NCBI GenBank assembly: GCA_963725415.1
Contig: CAVRZY010000161.1
Coordinates: 46,770-110,769 of the forward strand
Reading direction: 5' to 3'
From: CAVRZY01 sp963725415
Lineage (GTDB): Bacteria; Acidobacteriota; Terriglobia; Bryobacterales; Bryobacteraceae
DNA: 64,000 nt
Part shown: in pieces, positions 9,370-19,376 of the stretch
Layout: every line of letters starts with the position of its first letter
Position numbering within the stretch: the first letter of the stretch is position 1
The notes under the pieces: model-generated
What the model saw: only the letters and a program-made list of their open reading frames with translations
Databases searched by the model: none
Told to the model about the DNA's origin: nothing
Position numbers and translations under genes: made by a program

Positions 9370-9398
9370 ATTATAGCGACCGCGACCCGCCAGAGCAA
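9370..9398 (-). promoter_or_regulatory. Sigma-70 type promoter of the XRE/S24 gene
   Basis: On the minus strand TTGCTC (9398-9393), 17 bp and TATAAT (9375-9370) form a near-consensus promoter. The predicted start is near 9363, 12 nt before the TTG codon at 9351, leaving just enough leader for the GGAGG site. Confidence 0.7.
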
Positions 9399-9414
9399 GG
9401 GGGTCGCGCATTTC

Positions 9415-9434
9415 TTGTTCTGAATTCAGAACAA
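9415..9434. promoter_or_regulatory. Perfect 20-bp palindrome, probable regulator operator
   Basis: TTGTTCTGAATTCAGAACAA reads the same on both strands, and one more base pair on each side also matches. It sits between the divergent XRE/S24 gene and ubiX, 21 bp before the ubiX TTG. A 17/20 copy lies at 8000-8019. Confidence 0.65.
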
Positions 9435-9455
9435 GATTGTTGGGAGAGAGCGACT

Positions 9456-10016
9456 TTGCGAGTCATCGTAGCCATCACCGGGGCCTCCGGGGCCATTTAC
9501 GGCCTGCGCCTCTTGGAAAAGCTCCAGCGCCGCCCGGAAGTCGAACTGCACGCCCTGGTGAGCCAGGCTGGGCAAAGCATTCTGGCCCTGGAAACCGGCC
9601 GGACCCTCGCCGACCTCAGGAATCTGGCCCACCACTGGTATGGCCCCGAGGATGTAGACGCTCCCCTGGCCAGTGGATCGTTCCCCACCCACGGCATGGT
9701 CATCTCCCCCTGCTCCATTCATACCCTGTCGGCCATCGCCACGGGCGTCGCTTCCAACCTCATTCTGCGGGCCGCCGACGTCACCCTCAAGGAGCGCCGC
9801 CGGCTGATCCTGATGGTTCGTGAAAGCCCCTTTCACCTCGGCCACCTCCGCGCCATGCTGGCCTTGACCGAAATGGGCGCCATCATTGCCCCGCCCATCC
9901 CCAGCTTCTACCAGCGCCCTGAAACCATCCTGGACCTCGTGGACCACAGCGTCGATCGCGTTCTGGACTTGCTGGGCCTGCCCGCCCCGGACGCCAAACG
10001 CTGGGCTGGAACCTGA
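9456..10016 (+). CDS. ubiX: Flavin prenyltransferase UbiX
   Basis: Makes prenylated FMN, the cofactor of UbiD-type decarboxylases, from FMN and dimethylallyl phosphate. 186 residues, a normal length. The FMN-binding motif is VAITGASGAIYGLRLLE, and family motifs PCSIHTLSAIATGVASNL and LMVRESPFHLGHL follow. The TTG at 9456, behind GGGAGAG, is preferred because the upstream extension has no family similarity and would run through the palindrome at 9415-9434. No ubiD is seen in this window. It is followed 20 bp later by pheA. Confidence 0.9.
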   Translation: MRVIVAITGASGAIYGLRLLEKLQRRPEVELHALVSQAGQSILALETGRTLADLRNLAHHWYGPEDVDAPLASGSFPTHGMVISPCSIHTLSAIATGVASNLILRAADVTLKERRRLILMVRESPFHLGHLRAMLALTEMGAIIAPPIPSFYQRPETILDLVDHSVDRVLDLLGLPAPDAKRWAGT

Positions 10017-10036
10017 TCGGTTACAATCGGAGGAGC

Positions 10037-10885
10037 GTGAAGAAAACCCAGCGAGTCGCCTTTCAAGGAGAACGAGGCGCTTTCAGCCACGAGGCCCTCC
10101 GCAGGCTGCTCCCACGCCGGGTCGAGGTGCTGCCCTGCCAGCGCTTTGAAGAAGTCTTCTTGCGGCTCAAGGACCGAACTGTCGGCGCCGCGGTCATTCC
10201 CATCGAGAACACCCTGGCCGGCTCGGTCCATGAGAACTACGATCACCTGCTCCACTTCGATTTCCGCATCGTGGCCGAGGCCAACGTTCGCATCAACCAC
10301 CAACTGATTGCTCTGCCCGGAGTGCGCTTCCGGGGTCTCCGCCGCGTGTACTCCCACCCGGTAGCGCTCAATCAGTGCCTGGATTTCTTCGCGCGCCACC
10401 CGCACCTCGAGAAGGTCCCCTTCTACGACACGGCCGGCGCCGTCAAGATGATCCTCGAGCAGCGGCTCGCTGACGCCGCGGCCATTGCCTCTGCCGTGGC
10501 AGCCGAGATCTATGGCGCCCGCATCCTGAGGCGCTCCCTCGAAGACGACCGCCGCAACTTCACCCGCTTCTTCCTTCTGCGCCGGCCGGAAGATACCCCG
10601 CCCTTGCCTCGACCCGCCAGCCGCGACAAGGAATGGAAGACTTCCCTGGTGTTCTCCACGCGCAACGTCCCGGGCGCGCTGTTCCGGGCTTTGAGCGCCT
10701 TCGCCCTGCGGGATGTCAACCTCACCAAGATCGAATCCCGCCCCCTCCGCGGCAAGCCCTGGGAGTACCTCTTCTACCTGGATTTCCTGGGCCGTCTCGA
10801 CGACTTCAAAGTCAAGAACGCCCTGGGCCACTTGGGCGAACTGGCGGACTTCCTCCGTGTCCTGGGCTGCTACCCCAGGGATTGA
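10037..10885 (+). CDS. pheA: Prephenate dehydratase
   Basis: Converts prephenate to phenylpyruvate in phenylalanine synthesis. 282 residues: a periplasmic-binding-like catalytic domain (about 1-180) with FQGERGAFSHEA, IPIENTLAGSVHENYDHL and the catalytic NFTRFFLL, then an ACT domain (about 195-275) with the phenylalanine-binding ESRP motif (NLTKIESRPL). This is the monofunctional type, with no chorismate mutase domain. The GTG start has GGAGGAG just upstream. Its stop directly abuts the convergent queE stop, with no spacer. Confidence 0.93.
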   Translation: MKKTQRVAFQGERGAFSHEALRRLLPRRVEVLPCQRFEEVFLRLKDRTVGAAVIPIENTLAGSVHENYDHLLHFDFRIVAEANVRINHQLIALPGVRFRGLRRVYSHPVALNQCLDFFARHPHLEKVPFYDTAGAVKMILEQRLADAAAIASAVAAEIYGARILRRSLEDDRRNFTRFFLLRRPEDTPPLPRPASRDKEWKTSLVFSTRNVPGALFRALSAFALRDVNLTKIESRPLRGKPWEYLFYLDFLGRLDDFKVKNALGHLGELADFLRVLGCYPRD

Positions 10886-11557
10886 TCAGACGCCCCGCCG
10901 GTTGCCGTACAGATCGATGTGCAGCCGGGGGCTGTAACGGAACCCTTCCCGTTTGCAGATTTCAACCAGCCACAGAGCCCGCTCGCGCAGCAGGGGGGCC
11001 TCGGTCCCTTCCGGCATCAGGATCACTTTGCCCCGCTCGGCGCCAATCTGCTCCAGCAGCGACTGGATCTCCGGCAGATCTTGCGGGCTCGCCACTACGA
11101 ATTTGAGCTGGTACTCGTAAGCTGACGTCAGACGCTGGAGGATGTCCGGCTGGATCCGCAGACGCTCATGCTGCGCGGCCCAGCGCCCCTGGGGCGTCGA
11201 GTTCGACAGCTTCGGGCTGATGCTCATCAGATCGCAAGTCACCGCCGCGTACACCGTGCCCGCCGTCTCGATGGTGATATGCAGTCCAGCGCGACGCAGC
11301 TCCTGGCTGAGCGCCACGATTTCCGGCACGATCATCGGCTCCCCGCCGGTGATGACCACGTGCCGCGGCCCGTAGCCCACCACCTCGCTGACCACATCCG
11401 ACACCGCAAGATCCTGCCCTTCCGGTTCCCAGGAAGCATAGGGAGTATCGCACCAGGCGCACCGCAGGTTGCAGCCGCTGGTCCGCACGAACACTGAAGG
11501 CGTCCCCACCAGCGAGCCTTCGCCCTGCACGGAATAGAAGATCTCGGCCACTCTCAC
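10886..11557 (-). CDS. queE: 7-carboxy-7-deazaguanine synthase QueE
   Basis: Radical SAM enzyme that turns 6-carboxytetrahydropterin into 7-carboxy-7-deazaguanine, a queuosine precursor. The cluster motif Cys29-x3-Cys33-x2-Cys36 is CNLRCAWC. The GGEP motif for SAM binding is in VVITGGEPMIVPE. 223 residues. The GTG start overlaps the queC stop by 4 bp (GTGA), so the two are translationally coupled. Confidence 0.93.
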   Translation of the reverse strand: MRVAEIFYSVQGEGSLVGTPSVFVRTSGCNLRCAWCDTPYASWEPEGQDLAVSDVVSEVVGYGPRHVVITGGEPMIVPEIVALSQELRRAGLHITIETAGTVYAAVTCDLMSISPKLSNSTPQGRWAAQHERLRIQPDILQRLTSAYEYQLKFVVASPQDLPEIQSLLEQIGAERGKVILMPEGTEAPLLRERALWLVEICKREGFRYSPRLHIDLYGNRRGV

Positions 11558-12249
11558 CGGGCGTACTCCAGCGGGTCCCTCAGGCCCGCCTCCTGGAACC
11601 CTTTTAGACGCAGCAGGCAGGAATCACACTGCCCGCATGCCATGCCCGCCTCCTCCGGATCGTAGCAACTGTGCGTCAGGCCGAAATCCACCCCCAGGCT
11701 GGCGCCCAGCTTGACGATCTCCGCTTTACTGAGACCGATCAGCGGCGTATGGATCTTGATCGAGACGCCCTGTTCGACCCCCGCCCGGGTGGCCAGGTTC
11801 GCCATCCGCTCGAACGCCTCGATGTATTCCGGCCGGCAGTCCGGATAGCCCGAGTAGTCGATGGCGTTCACCCCCAGGAAAATGTCACAAGCCCCCAGCG
11901 CTTCGGCCCACGCCAGGGCGCAAGACAGGAACACCGTGTTCCGTGCGGGCACATAGGTAACCGGAATTCCCTGTCCCATCTCCGACAGGCTACGGCCCTT
12001 CGGTACCGCCAAATCGTCAGTCAGCGCCGAGCCGCCAACCGCCCGCAGGTCGATCCGCAGGATTACGTGCCGGGCCGCCCCCAAAGACCCTGCCACCCGC
12101 CTGGCGGCCTCCAGCTCGACTCGATGCCGCTGTCCGTAGTCAAACGACAGCGCGTAGCAGTCGAATCCCTCCCGCCGCGCCACCGCCAGGCAGGTCGCCG
12201 AGTCCAATCCGCCGCTCAGTAGACAGACTGCCTTCCGCCCCCTGCTCAC
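11554..12249 (-). CDS. queC: 7-cyano-7-deazaguanine synthase QueC
   Basis: ATP-dependent conversion of 7-carboxy-7-deazaguanine to preQ0. 231 residues. The PP-loop SGGLDSAT lies near residues 12-19. Late cysteines (SCYDPEEAGMACGQCDSC) are the zinc site. YVPARNTVFLSCA is a family signature. The GTG start overlaps the upstream MFS stop by 4 bp, and its own stop overlaps queE. queD and queF are not in the window. Confidence 0.93.
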   Translation of the reverse strand: MSRGRKAVCLLSGGLDSATCLAVARREGFDCYALSFDYGQRHRVELEAARRVAGSLGAARHVILRIDLRAVGGSALTDDLAVPKGRSLSEMGQGIPVTYVPARNTVFLSCALAWAEALGACDIFLGVNAIDYSGYPDCRPEYIEAFERMANLATRAGVEQGVSIKIHTPLIGLSKAEIVKLGASLGVDFGLTHSCYDPEEAGMACGQCDSCLLRLKGFQEAGLRDPLEYAR

Positions 12250-13442
12250 TTCGGCAACCTCAACGCCAACCAGAAGCCAATGATGGGAAACCCCACCAGT
12301 ACCATCAACGCCTGGTGGATCGAGTACAGGTCCGAGATCCGGCCCGTCAGCGGAATGAACACCAGACCCGCCATGCCCCAGGCAAACCCCATCATGAGCG
12401 CCGAGACCGTCCCCGCCTGCCCGGGCGCCAGCTCCTGCGCCATCACCACGTTCACCGGAATCGTAAACAGCAGGATCAGGCCCCCCACCAGCAGCCCCAG
12501 CACCGACAACAGGCCCTGGCTGAACAGGAACAGCGCCAGAAACGGCACCGAGGCGAGCATCGAAATCAGGATCACCACCCGGCCCCCGAATCGGTCCGCC
12601 AGATGCCCGCCCACAAAACCGCCGATCGCCCCAAACGTCAGGTACAGCGACAGGGTGTAGTTGGCCCTGGCTACCGTATACCCCCGCTCCAGGTGCAGAT
12701 ACAGGGGGATGAACTGGGCGAAGGTCACTTGCACGATCGAGCGGATAAACACCAGCGCATACAGGATCGCCAGCGGCTTCCAGACGCCCAAGAGGGGTCT
12801 CCAGTTCATCCTCGAAAGTACTTTAGATCTTCCTTGTGAACTCCAAGGAAGGAAAACTGCTAGCAAAGTAGAAATAACCAGGCCCGGAAGCGCCGCCCAG
12901 TAGCTTCTCTCCAAGCCCAGCCAGCCGGACAGTACCGAGAAGTAGGTCGGACCGAAAGCGAATCCTAGGGTCCCGGAACTGATAAAGATAGCCATTACCC
13001 GGGCCCGCTTCTCCTCCATCCCCAGGGCTGCCTTGGCCGAGGCCTGGGGATGAAAGGCCGCAATGCCCGCCCCGCCCAGCCACACCATCAGCACCAGCCA
13101 GCCATAGCCTGGGGCCAGTCCCAGCGACGAAATGAATACCCCCGCCACGGCCGGTCCCAGCGCCGTGAACAGCCGGGTCGGAAACCGGTCCGAGAGGTAC
13201 CCATAGGCCAACTGCATCACCGAAGAGGAGAACACCAGCAGGCCCCCCAGAATCCCGGCGTCGGTGAGCGTCATTCGGAACTGGCGCACCAGCAAAGGCT
13301 GCAAGGCCCCCAACGCACCCGAGTAAAGATCCACGCAGAAATGCCCGCAGGACAACAGCATCAGCGACAGCAGCCCGGCGCGCGCCACGCGCGCCTCCCT
13401 GGCTGATGTCTCGGGTTCGACAACCACGTCACTGGAACGCAT
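12246..13442 (-). CDS. MFS transporter, fosmidomycin-resistance (Fsr)-like
   Basis: 398 residues with about 12 transmembrane helices. The opening LLSLMLLSCGHFCVDLYSGALGALQPLL resembles the Fsr/drug-efflux MFS branch, and AYGYLSDRFPTRLF is the MFS loop 2-3 motif. It is the first gene of a 4-bp-overlapping MFS-queC-queE operon. Because of that coupling, a role with deazapurines or their precursors is possible, but this is inference. Its start lies only 22 bp from the divergent penicillin acylase start. Confidence 0.8.
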   Translation of the reverse strand: MRSSDVVVEPETSAREARVARAGLLSLMLLSCGHFCVDLYSGALGALQPLLVRQFRMTLTDAGILGGLLVFSSSVMQLAYGYLSDRFPTRLFTALGPAVAGVFISSLGLAPGYGWLVLMVWLGGAGIAAFHPQASAKAALGMEEKRARVMAIFISSGTLGFAFGPTYFSVLSGWLGLERSYWAALPGLVISTLLAVFLPWSSQGRSKVLSRMNWRPLLGVWKPLAILYALVFIRSIVQVTFAQFIPLYLHLERGYTVARANYTLSLYLTFGAIGGFVGGHLADRFGGRVVILISMLASVPFLALFLFSQGLLSVLGLLVGGLILLFTIPVNVVMAQELAPGQAGTVSALMMGFAWGMAGLVFIPLTGRISDLYSIHQALMVLVGFPIIGFWLALRLPK

Positions 13443-13464
13443 CTGCGGGACTTTCTGGTATTAT

Positions 13465-15784
13465 ATGACGCCGGTGGCCCTCCGCTTTTTTCCTCTATGC
13501 CTGCTTCTGCTTCCTCCCGGCACAGCAGCCGCCGGGCTGGCCGAACAAGCCCGATCCGTGCTGGCCCGCATCGAAGGCCGCATTGCCCTTCAAGGGCTCT
13601 CCAAACCGGTCGAAGTCTTGCGGGACCGCTGGGGCGTTCCTCACATCTATGCCCTGACCGCCCAAGACCTGTTCTTCGCTCAAGGGTTCGTGACCGCTCA
13701 GGACCGCCTCTACCAGATGGAGATGTGGCGGCGCACCGGGGCTGGCGAGCTAGCCGAAGTCTTCGGGCCGAGCTACCTCGAGCGCGACCGCTTCGCCCGC
13801 CTGGTGCGCTACCGCGGCGATATGACCGCGGAATGGCAGAGCTACGCCCCCGATACCCGCGCTATCGCCGAAGCCTTCGCCCGGGGAGTGAATGCCTACA
13901 TCCGCCTCTGCGGAGACGGGCTGCCCATCGAGTTTCAGCTACTGGGCTTCCGGCCCAGCCAATGGAAGGCCGAGCACTCCCTGCTGCGCATCGCCGGTCT
14001 GCTCATGACCAGGAACTCCAGCCAGGAGATTGCGCGCGCCGAACTGGTGGCCAAGCTGGGTCTTGACGCTGCCATGAAGTACCTCCCCACAGATCCGCCC
14101 AGAACCCCCGAGATCGACCCGGAACTCCCGCTCGAGGGTCTCGACTCGCGCGTCCTGGCCGGCTATCGCGCGGCCGTAGCCGTACCCACTTTGTGGCACG
14201 AAGGCAGCAACAACTGGGTAGTCAGCGGCGCGTTGACCGCCACCGGAAAACCGCTCCTCGCCAACGACCCGCATCGCCCCATCCTGCTGCCCTCGCTGCG
14301 GTACGTTTCGCACCTGGTAGCGCCGGGCTGGAATGTCATCGGGGCCGGCGAACCCGCCATCGCCGGGATCGCCACCGGCCACAACGAGCGGGTCGGTTTC
14401 GGAATCACCATCGACGGTTACGACCAGGTAGACCTCTACATCGAGAAGACCGATCCGCAGAACCCAAACCGTTACCTCTACAAGGGCCGATGGCTGGAAA
14501 TGCGGATCGAGCGCGAGAGCATCCACGTCAAGGGCCGGCCAAAACCCGTCGAGGTGGAGCTGAGATTCACCAGGCATGGTCCCGTCATCTATGAAGACCG
14601 TGCAAGAACCGCGCTGTGGCTCTGCGCTGGGCCGGGAGCGAGCCGGGCACGCGCCGGCTATTTCGGCAGTCTTTCGCTGGACCGTGCCCGCAACTGGCAG
14701 GATTTTCTTGCCGCCCTGGATCGCTGCAAGGTGCCCGCCCTTAACTACGTCTATGCTGACGTAGACGGTAACATCGGCTGGGTGGCGGCGGGCCTGGTCC
14801 CGGTGCGCCAGAACTGGAGCGGTCTTCTGCCGGTGCCCGGCCACAGCGGGCGCTATGAGTGGGAGGGCTTCCTGTCCCTCAGAGACCTGCCCCGGACCTT
14901 CAATCCCTCCACTCACTACGTGGCCACGGCCAATCACAACATCCTCCCCAAAGGGTACCCCTACGTGGTCGGATTCGAGTTCGCCGCGCCGTTCCGCTTC
15001 CAGCGCATCCACGAGGTTCTGAGCGCAAGAAAGAAGTTCACTGTCGAGGACTTCCAGAGACTCCAGCACGACGAGACCTCTCTCCCAGCGCGCCGCCTCC
15101 TGGCCATGTTGCCTGCCCGCGACCGTTCCGCTGCCTTCAAGTTGCTCGAAGAACTGGGACGGCGTGCTGTCGAAAGACTCCGGCCCCGCCGCCTTGTTCG
15201 AGCTATGGATCCGGGAACTGCCGGCCCAATACGCCCAATCCCAGGTGGCCCCGGCAGCGCGCTCATTGGTCCTGCGCCACCTTGCTTCTCCCACCCTGTT
15301 GCGGCTGTTGGAAAACCTGCCTGCCGCAACTCGCGCTCGCATCCTCAACGAGTCGCTCGAAGCCGCCAGCACCCGAGCCCGCGCGCTGCTGGGCGAGGAC
15401 GTCAAGACGTGGCGCTGGGGACGTCTGCACACCATCTTGCTGCGTCACCCGCTTTCTGACACCGAAGAGCGCAGCCGCGTCTTCGACCTAGGGCCGGTCG
15501 AGCGCGGTGGGGACGCCAATACACCCAATGCCACCAGCGGCTCGGGTTTACGCCAGCAAAACGGCGCATCCTACCGCCATATCCTGGACCTGGCAGACTG
15601 GGACCGCTCCGTCTTCACCAGCGTACCGGGCCAATCCGGCCAGCCCGGCAGCCCGCATTACGCCGACCTGCTGCCCCTTTGGGCGGAAGGCAAGTATGCG
15701 CTGCTCCCCTTCACCCGCCAGGCCGTCGAGAAACTCACCCGCCAGCGCCTGCTCCTCGAACCGGCTTCCGAGCCGCGACCGTAA
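13465..15784 (+). CDS. Penicillin acylase family protein, interrupted by one frameshift
   Basis: Secreted Ntn-hydrolase precursor: signal peptide (residues 1-23, LRFFPLCLLLLPPGTAAA), alpha chain, spacer, then the beta chain starting at the autocatalytic Ser in GSNNWVVSG (about residue 250). N-terminal DRWGVPHIYA and AQDRLYQMEMWRR are family signatures. The frame breaks near 15148: removing one G restores LLKNWDGVLSKDSG, and the C-terminal part continues to 15784. The restored product is about 772 residues. The natural substrate is unknown, and related enzymes also cleave acyl-homoserine lactones. ATG 13465 directly follows TATTAT, so the transcript may have almost no leader. Confidence 0.82.
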
Positions 15785-15793
15785 GGGAGCGGT
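15766..15793. repeat. REP-like element, copy 1
   Basis: TTCCGAGCCGCGACCGTAAGGGAGCGG differs at one base from the element at 60299. In the second copy GAGCCGC and GCGGCTC form a perfect stem. This copy contains the TAA stop of the penicillin acylase gene. Confidence 0.55.
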
Positions 15794-15832
15794 ACCCCGA
15801 AACCCAGTCTGCTATCGTGGGTTAGAGAATCT

Positions 15833-18291
15833 ATGCGGGCTTTGTCAGCATTCGTCGTTCTGATCGGCATTTGCCTGGCTCAGGTCCCGCCCACCGGGCC
15901 GGTGGTCAGCCCGCGCGGGGTCGTCAACGCCTTCACCCAGCAGCCGGCGCCCTCCGTCGTAGCGGCTGGGGGTATCATTCACATCACTGGGTTCAACCTC
16001 GGCCGCCGGCGGGCGCAAAAGCCACCGGCACGCCGCTGCCGACCCAGCTTGGTGACCCGCCCGTCGAGGTGCTCATCGACGGGAAGCCCGTCCCCTTGTT
16101 CTCCGCCAGCCCCGAGCGGATTGTCGCCCAAGTCCCCTTTGAGACCGATCCCGGCTTAGCCCAGGTGGTGGTCCGTCGCGGGGGAGCCGAGAGCCGGCCG
16201 GCGCGCATTGTTGTCTCGGCCTTGCTTCCTTCCGTGCGCACCGCGGGAGACACGGGCTACGGCGAGGTGGCGGGTACTCTGTCGGGCCGGACGCTTACCG
16301 TCCCCGTTAGTGGCCTGGGGCCGAGTCAACCCATGGTCGAGTCCGGCGAGGCCGGACCGGCAGACCCGCCCGCCAGGCCCCGCGTGGCTCTCGAGGCCTA
16401 CATCGGGGGCCTGCCCGCTAACCTGAATGCCGCGCTTTCCAAAGATCGCGTCGGCGAGTTCGACGTCAACATCCAGGTACCCGTTGGATCCCAGCCGGGC
16501 GATGTCGTCACCTTGCTGGCGCGAACCCGTACTGCCGTCCAGGCCGCCAACCGCGCCACCTTTCAGAGGCTCACCAATGCCCACGTCCAGCTCATCCCCC
16601 TGCCGGATGGCGCCCCGGAGTTCCACAATCTGCTGACCTCCGATCTGAATGGGAACTACCTGATTGCCACCGCCGAGCGCGATGACAGCGGCTGCTACCT
16701 CGCCTACCTGTTCGACGCGGTTAATAAGAAGGCATCCAAGATCGACAGTTGCCTGACCGCCGCTAACAAGAATGCCCAGACCCCGGTGATCGCAGCCCGG
16801 GACGGCTCAGGGCTGGCCGCGCTGATCGGCCCGCCAGAGGGCGAGGCGCCCGCCGGCGTCAGCTCGAAAGTGCAGATCTTCAACCCCGGCAAGGACAGCA
16901 TTGTGGTTGACCTGGGTGCCCCGGCTTCAAACCTCGTAGCCGGTGCGGGCGGTGATTTCCAGGCCGTGATTCCCGGCACGCCGCCCCATGTCGCCCTTAT
17001 CGATGCGCTGACCGGCGAAGTGACAGAGGCGGCGGGCGCGGCAGGCGGTGGCCAGCCCGCCGCAGTTCTGGTTCCCAAAATCGACCTCGGCGATGGGCTC
17101 ACACAGGTCCTCTTCGTGCTGTCCCCGGCGCAGGGTGTTATCGCGGTCATCGTGGCCGACGATGCCGATCAGCCTAAAAGGGCCAAGGTCGCCCTCCTCA
17201 ATGCCAGAGGGGAAGTCCAGGGATCCAAGGATTTCCCGGATGGCTGGGTCCCTCTGGTCGCACCCCGCGCGCCCGAATTACCCGGTGCCCAGCCGGGAGG
17301 TGCTGCCCTGCCGGCCGCCGCTGCCGCCACCCTCCGGCGCATAATTGTCACCTTCGACGCCGAAGCCCGCACTCTTTACGTACTCGCCAAAGCCAGCGAA
17401 AACTCCAAGCATGGCCTGGTAGCCTTTGCACTCGAAAGTTCCCCGGCCAAGCTCATCCCCTTTCCCGAGACCTGGTTCGCCGCAGCCTGTTCGCCCAGCA
17501 TCCCCTTCTTCAACCTCGAGCTGTCACGCAGGCTCGCCTTCCTGGGCAGCAACGTCGCCGAGACACAAGTCAAGGACCCCTGCCCAGGCCTTGGCTTCGT
17601 TCTCTTCGATCTGGATAAGCAGACCACCGGCGCCGTCGCTCTGCCCGGCCAGGGGCAGTTTGATGCCGACCCCGCCGCCTCCGGGGATGTGAACGACTTC
17701 ATCTACGGCACCAACACCGATCCTTCCCGACGCAATACCGCCGACACCCTCTATGTGCTCGACAGCGTGACTGCCTCCAGCTTCCGCATGGATCTTCCGC
17801 CGGGCATCACCAGCTTCGCCAACCTGAATCCGGTTCCTCAGATGAACGCGCTGATCGGTCTGGCCATGAACCGCGCTGCCGGCGACGCAGGCTTCGTGTA
17901 CTTTGATCTGGACCGCGCCGAGGCCAAGGTTCTGCCCACCCCGGAGGGCTTCTCCCAGGTCAACTTGATGGGCATTTTCCCCACCACGCGCAAACTGGTG
18001 GCACGCGGGAACAGGACCGGCGGAGCGGGTTTCCAATACTTGATCTATGATCTGGCGAGCGGCGATTTGCTGATGCCGCCAAACCCTGAGGGCGTGGCTT
18101 CCGTCGGTGCGGCGCCCCCGCGGGCCGGCCAGCCAGCAGCTCCCGGAGGTGCAGCACCCGGCGGTACGCCCGCCCCTGCCACGGTGGCCGCCGTCCTCCA
18201 GCGCGCCAATCCCAAGGCCAACAGCGTCGCTGCGGTCGCTTTCGATAGCAGGGGCAGACAGGTCGGAGTCATGGTCCTGCGCGTGCCCTAA
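15833..18291 (+). CDS. Secreted protein with TIGR03437-like N-terminal region, one frameshift
   Basis: Begins with a signal peptide (MRALSAFVVLIGICLAQ). It then shows the layout of the Solibacter TIGR03437 domain: GVVNAFTQ, an IIHITGFNLGP-type segment, TPLPTQLGDPPVEVLIDG, LFSASPERIVAQVPFET, then LTVPVSGLG and VEAYIGG-type strands. One base is missing near 16003 (GGCC run). Adding it joins the signal-peptide frame to the long frame that ends at 18291, for about 820 residues. The remainder looks like a beta-propeller-type repeat region and ends in a Pro/Ala/Gly-rich linker. Extracytoplasmic function unknown. It ends one base before the glycosyltransferase TTG start. Confidence 0.72.
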
Positions 18292-19368
18292 TTGAGAATC
18301 CGGTTCATCACCTCGACTCCTCTCACCGCCGCCCAGGGCAGCGGCACTTTCGCCGGCATTCACACCCTGGCCCGCGCTCTGGAAGCCCTGGGCGTCACCA
18401 TAGACCTCGTCACCCCGAGACTGCGCTTCCCCATCTACACCCTCACCCGCCTCTGGTTCAACCAACAGCTTCTCCATCGGCAGCACGGCCCCTGTGATGT
18501 GACCGTGGGCTTCGACATGGATGGCTATCGCATCGCCGGACGATCCCGCACCCCGCACGTCGCCTCCATCAAGGGCGTCATCGCCGATGAGATGCGTTTC
18601 GAACGCGGTCTTACCCGCCGGACCATGGCCCTCCAGGCCGCCTGCGAACGCACCCACGTCCGCCGCGCTGCCTTGGTAATGACCACCAGCCAATACGCCG
18701 CCCGCCGCCTCAGCGAGCTGTATGGATCCCGTCAGATCAGCATCGTCCCGGAGTTGATCGACCTGGCCGGCTGGCAGGAACTCTTCTCTCGGAATCCGTG
18801 CGCGCCAGATCCCCATAGGTTCACGCTGCTGTGCGTATGCCGCTTCTACCCACGCAAACGACTGGGGCTGCTGTTGGGGGCCGCGGCACGGTTGCGAGGC
18901 GAAATACCAGGCCTGGAAGTGCACATCGTAGGCGGTGGCCCGGAAGCTCGGAAACTACGCCGAATCTGGCGCGAAAACCGGCTCCAGCAAACCGTCCGCT
19001 GGCTGGGCGACGTCTCGCAGTCAGATCTCGCACGCGAATATAATTGCTGCGATGTCTTCTGCCTGCCCAGCGTCCAGGAGGGCTTCGGGATCGTGTTTCT
19101 GGAAGCCATGGCGGCGGGCAAGCCCATCGTCGCCGCCCGCGCCACCGCCGTCCCGGAAGTGCTCCCGCAAGGCCTGCTGGTCGAGCCTGACAACGAACAG
19201 GCCCTGGCCGAAGCCATCCAGCGCCTCTACCGAGAGCCTGCGTTGCGCTCGTCTCTCGCCGAAGCAGGCCGCCGCGTGGTCGCGCAGTTCGATGCGCCGC
19301 AAGTGGCCAGATTGTTCCTCACCGAGATCGAAAACTTGCTTTCCCGCTCACCGCGCCGCAGCCGGTAG
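18292..19368 (+). CDS. Glycosyltransferase family 4 (GT-B fold), intact copy
   Basis: 358 residues. N-terminal acceptor domain (about 1-170) and C-terminal GT1-type domain with LLCVCRFYPRKRLGLLL, VHIVGGGPEARKLR, WLGDVSQSDL and the nucleotide-sugar motif SVQEGFGIVFLEAMAAGKPIV (the E-x7-E pattern). It should transfer an activated sugar to a cell-envelope or lipid acceptor. Donor and acceptor are not deducible. It starts at the TTG immediately after the preceding stop, so it is probably translationally coupled. From residue 71 onward it is duplicated at 31404-32270. Confidence 0.85.
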   Translation: MRIRFITSTPLTAAQGSGTFAGIHTLARALEALGVTIDLVTPRLRFPIYTLTRLWFNQQLLHRQHGPCDVTVGFDMDGYRIAGRSRTPHVASIKGVIADEMRFERGLTRRTMALQAACERTHVRRAALVMTTSQYAARRLSELYGSRQISIVPELIDLAGWQELFSRNPCAPDPHRFTLLCVCRFYPRKRLGLLLGAAARLRGEIPGLEVHIVGGGPEARKLRRIWRENRLQQTVRWLGDVSQSDLAREYNCCDVFCLPSVQEGFGIVFLEAMAAGKPIVAARATAVPEVLPQGLLVEPDNEQALAEAIQRLYREPALRSSLAEAGRRVVAQFDAPQVARLFLTEIENLLSRSPRRSR

Positions 19369-19376
19369 TGCCGGCT
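18495..19376 (+). repeat. Direct repeat, left copy (glycosyltransferase 3' part)
   Basis: Aligns without gaps to 31397-32278, a constant offset of 12902. Reading by eye gives about 26 mismatches in the first 400 bp and only 2 in the last 480 bp. The identity extends 8 bp past the stop codon. The two copies flank the accessory segment. Confidence 0.9.

Noticed and set aside
17524..18924. 466-residue minus-strand frame spanning the TIGR03437 and glycosyltransferase genes
   Set aside because: Antisense shadow crossing two well-supported genes. Low-complexity Gly/Ala/Glu composition.
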